Origin: Sipunculus nudus
Lineage: Eukaryota > Annelida > Sipuncula > Golfingiida > Sipunculidae
Assembly: GCA_026874595.1 (NCBI GenBank)
Contig: CM049312.1
Span: forward strand, 25,353,956 to 25,417,955
DNA length: 64,000 nucleotides
Direction of reading: 5' to 3'
Positions 62,022 to 64,000 of the stretch are shown here, piece by piece. Numbering within the stretch: the stretch's first letter is position 1; each line of letters starts with the position of its first letter. The notes below the pieces were generated by a model that saw only the letters and a list, made by a program, of their open reading frames with translations, made no database searches and was not told the DNA's origin. A program made the position numbers and the translations under genes.

Positions 62022-62528
62022 TTATACAGTTTGTATCTTCTTCACAGCACGTTTCTTGCATAATTGTACATAATTTTGCATGTCCTCTATTAGCACACGT
62101 ATCTCGAGAAATGAAAACGACCGGGCGAGGTGGCGACTGTGGACGGCCGGTGTCACATTAGGGCGGTACTCCTCTACGATATTCTTGTAGAGTTCCTCAC
62201 AACGGAGGACAATATCATTGATGTCCTCCGTTAGGCGCATCACCTTATCCATGAGGACTGCGATGCGCGTGGCTTCAGTGATATTCGCATACGAATTAAT
62301 ATATTGGTAAAGTTTTGTTCCAGTATTGGCCGTGAAGCGATCATGTACATCGAGGAGAGGTGTTAAACATTTATCAAATTCGTCCCCGTCCCTTGGTTCT
62401 TTCAAATACGTATCAGGCGACGTTTGTAACTTTTTTATGACATTCAGTATGGCCTCTCCTTGTTTCGGCACAGCAACTATGGCTGCATCCAGTTCACATT
62501 CAAACTTCTCGTTCATCATCATCATCAT
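62022..62528 (-). CDS. Small helical hypothetical protein (paralogue of 62764)
   Basis: 168 aa; opens with five consecutive Met codons six bases after the acceptor TGTGACTTACAG|GGAATC, so the exact start is uncertain. Helical; shares with the 62764 protein NE[KH][FY]E.EL, QGEAIL..IKKLQ/QGQAIL..VQNIK, S-PDTY/S-PETY, VLMDKVM.L.EDINDIVLRC/LLLAQAIDEIVLRC and the SRHL/SHHI end. Function unknown. Immediate upstream DNA is duplicated between the two genes. Confidence 0.6.
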   Translation of the reverse strand: MMMMMNEKFECELDAAIVAVPKQGEAILNVIKKLQTSPDTYLKEPRDGDEFDKCLTPLLDVHDRFTANTGTKLYQYINSYANITEATRIAVLMDKVMRLTEDINDIVLRCEELYKNIVEEYRPNVTPAVHSRHLARSFSFLEIRVLIEDMQNYVQLCKKRAVKKIQTV

Positions 62529-62763
62529 GATTCCCTGTAAGTCACAAGGACGTCTTATAACAAACAGCTTTTTCGCTAAGATAAAAAATGTTTTATTCCT
62601 GATATATTTAATTACATAATTTTCCGTGGCTGTGAGTTAATAAAAAAAATATTGACACACGTATACGACTCGACCTAAAAACCATATGTACACTATGTAT
62701 AATGTATTTACAAAATACAATTGCCACCCCCTATACTAGTTGCATATATTGTAAAATAAAAGT

Positions 62764-63255
62764 TTATTCTTCCTCATGTGTGATCATCTTACTTGCCCAC
62801 CGGCGCTCTGCTTGCACATGTGCTTTCCTGGCGACTATTCTTAAATGAGATGTTAGAAGGAAACACGCCCGGATGTGATGGCTTTTGGTTGCGGCCGGTG
62901 GGGCCTCACCGCGGTATATTTGAACTATATCTCTGTATATATTGTGGCAGCGTAGGACAATTTCATCAATAGCCTGCGCCAGGAGCAGAACATTGGATGC
63001 AACGCGCACCATTTCTTTCAGGTTCTTTTTTTCTCTGATACATATTTCTAGTTCTTCACTGGGGATGTGCATTAACATTTCGTACTTGTGCACTAGTCCA
63101 TCGACTAACTGATCGAAATATTCGTCGTCGCCTTGCATTGCGAAATACGTCTCAGGCGACGACGATTTAATATTTTGAACGTAGCGAAGTATGGCCTGGC
63201 CTTGCACATTTACCAACTCCTCCAGTTCACGTTCGTAGTGCTCGTTCATCATCAT
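62764..63255 (-). CDS. Small helical hypothetical protein (paralogue of 62022)
   Basis: 163 aa; starts MMMNEHYEREL after the acceptor TGTGACTTACAG|GGAAAC. Helical and acidic with a basic C-terminal third. The stop codon is embedded in AATAAA (GAA-TAA-ACT), giving essentially no 3' UTR before the signal. First member visible of the minus-strand series; any shared promoter would be beyond 63.3 kb. Confidence 0.6.
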   Translation of the reverse strand: MMMNEHYERELEELVNVQGQAILRYVQNIKSSSPETYFAMQGDDEYFDQLVDGLVHKYEMLMHIPSEELEICIREKKNLKEMVRVASNVLLLAQAIDEIVLRCHNIYRDIVQIYRGEAPPAATKSHHIRACFLLTSHLRIVARKAHVQAERRWASKMITHEEE

Positions 63256-63262
63256 GTTTCCC

Positions 63263-64000
63263 TGTAAGTCACAAGGACGTCTTATAACAACGTCTTAAAC
63301 AAACAGCTTTTTTCGCTATAGGACTTTTTTCTGTGTTGTTTAGGGTTATACTTTGATGTACCAAACAAAAATATTAAAAATAACCTCCCCCCCCCCTCCC
63401 CACCTTCCTTACTCCTCTTTCCTCAATCGACATTTGTGATTGGTCGTGTGTCGAAATGTCGTTTTTTTTTTTCCATTGTAGTTGTTTACTAAACTAACGA
63501 GGTCATGTTATACAATAAACGTGAAGGGACTGATATCCGTGACGAGGTTACATATTACATTCATGCCAGGTGTCACGCAAAGTGGCGCTCTGCTTCATAA
63601 CCTTTTGTTTATTATTATATCCTAAATGCATTTTTTGTTTGGTTCACAGTAATTACCTACTTATTTTTATCAGTTACAGAATTATAGTGTTTCTCGTTGT
63701 CCTTCCGAAAAAAAAACCAAAACTCTTGCAATACCTTTTTGCTCTACAGTTTTGTTTCAAAGGTCCGCGTGTCTGTTATTTTCTTTTGTTAAAGGTTATA
63801 AAAATACAAATTCTCTTCCCGTTTCTATGTCACAACATTACTTAATCGTCGTTACGGTTAGTCTGTGTCACTTGTGTGGCAAAAAACCGAACCGCTCCGA
63901 GTTGGATGGATGGATGGATGGGGGGGGGGGGGGGAAACACGTCACCCGACCTTGCTTACTGGTCAGGGGTTTGATAGTTTTTTTTATCAGGGGAAAAACA
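63263..64000. other. Right-edge intergenic region
   Basis: C-run near 63386-63396, T-run near 63461-63471, a short GGAT repeat and G-run at about 63903-63934. No supported gene and no clear TATA box for the minus-strand series. Confidence 0.5.

Noticed and set aside
1-64000. Firm assignment to a named virus family (for example a malacoherpesvirus or nimavirus)
   Set aside because: Gene style and IAP/RING content are suggestive, but no hallmark gene is in the window and both tRNAs and a MULE transposase point to nuclear chromosomal DNA.

Overview
The window looks like eukaryotic nuclear DNA from a marine invertebrate, or a large DNA virus or element living in such a nucleus. Supporting signs are TATA boxes, AATAAA signals, GT-AG introns, two pol III tRNA genes, a Mutator-like (MULE) transposase and many AT, CA and homopolymer tracts. 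I found no viral hallmark gene (polymerase, capsid, terminase, packaging ATPase), so viral origin is inference only. The compact genes, most with unbroken coding regions, and the wealth of apoptosis and immune-type domains do resemble the accessory region of a large nuclear DNA virus.

Layout. 0-7.5 kb: end of a MULE transposase, two secreted or membrane C-type-lectin-like proteins, a tandem death-fold protein and an unknown protein. 7.5-11.2 kb: a large foldback structure whose arms carry opposed arrays of a GC-rich unit of about 106 bp around a perfect hairpin, with a tRNA-Asn gene in the right arm. 11.2-16.4 kb: an AT-rich satellite, a 794-aa unknown protein, a near-identical 433-bp tandem duplication and a small Cys-rich protein. 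16.7-21.6 kb: a tandem cluster of CARD-like genes, two of them ending in an IAP-type RING. 22-29 kb: a protein with two PC4-like modules and an acidic Ser-rich tail, a CARD-like protein, a spliced IAP (BIR-BIR-UBA-like-RING) and a zinc-binding protein. 29-38.5 kb: gene-poor DNA with repeats and one small RING ORF.

38.5-51 kb: an unknown gene of about 500 aa with a spliced start, then a plus-strand series of ORFs. Most have a splice acceptor just before the ATG, none has an obvious TATA box, and several are followed by their own poly(A) signal. They lie downstream of one strong CRE/TATA promoter at 41.3 kb. Four are paralogues with basic tails and one is a tandem CARD-like protein. 52.6-63.3 kb: a similar series on the minus strand, including a large RING protein, a retropepsin-like protein, a zinc-binding paralogue and small helical proteins.

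Two structured-RNA candidates sit among the minus-strand genes. At 58.8-59.6 kb a plus-strand unit, with a promoter homologous to the 41.3-kb one and its own poly(A) signals, has no convincing ORF but carries alternating short hairpins with an invariant TGTACT loop and different, mutually compensating stems. At 55.48-55.73 kb lie three consecutive hairpins, two of them long and pre-miRNA-like with related loops and divergent but still paired arms.

As a whole the proteins point to modulation of apoptosis or innate signalling (CARD, BIR, RING), surface recognition (lectin-like) and transcription (PC4-like). How they act together is inference.
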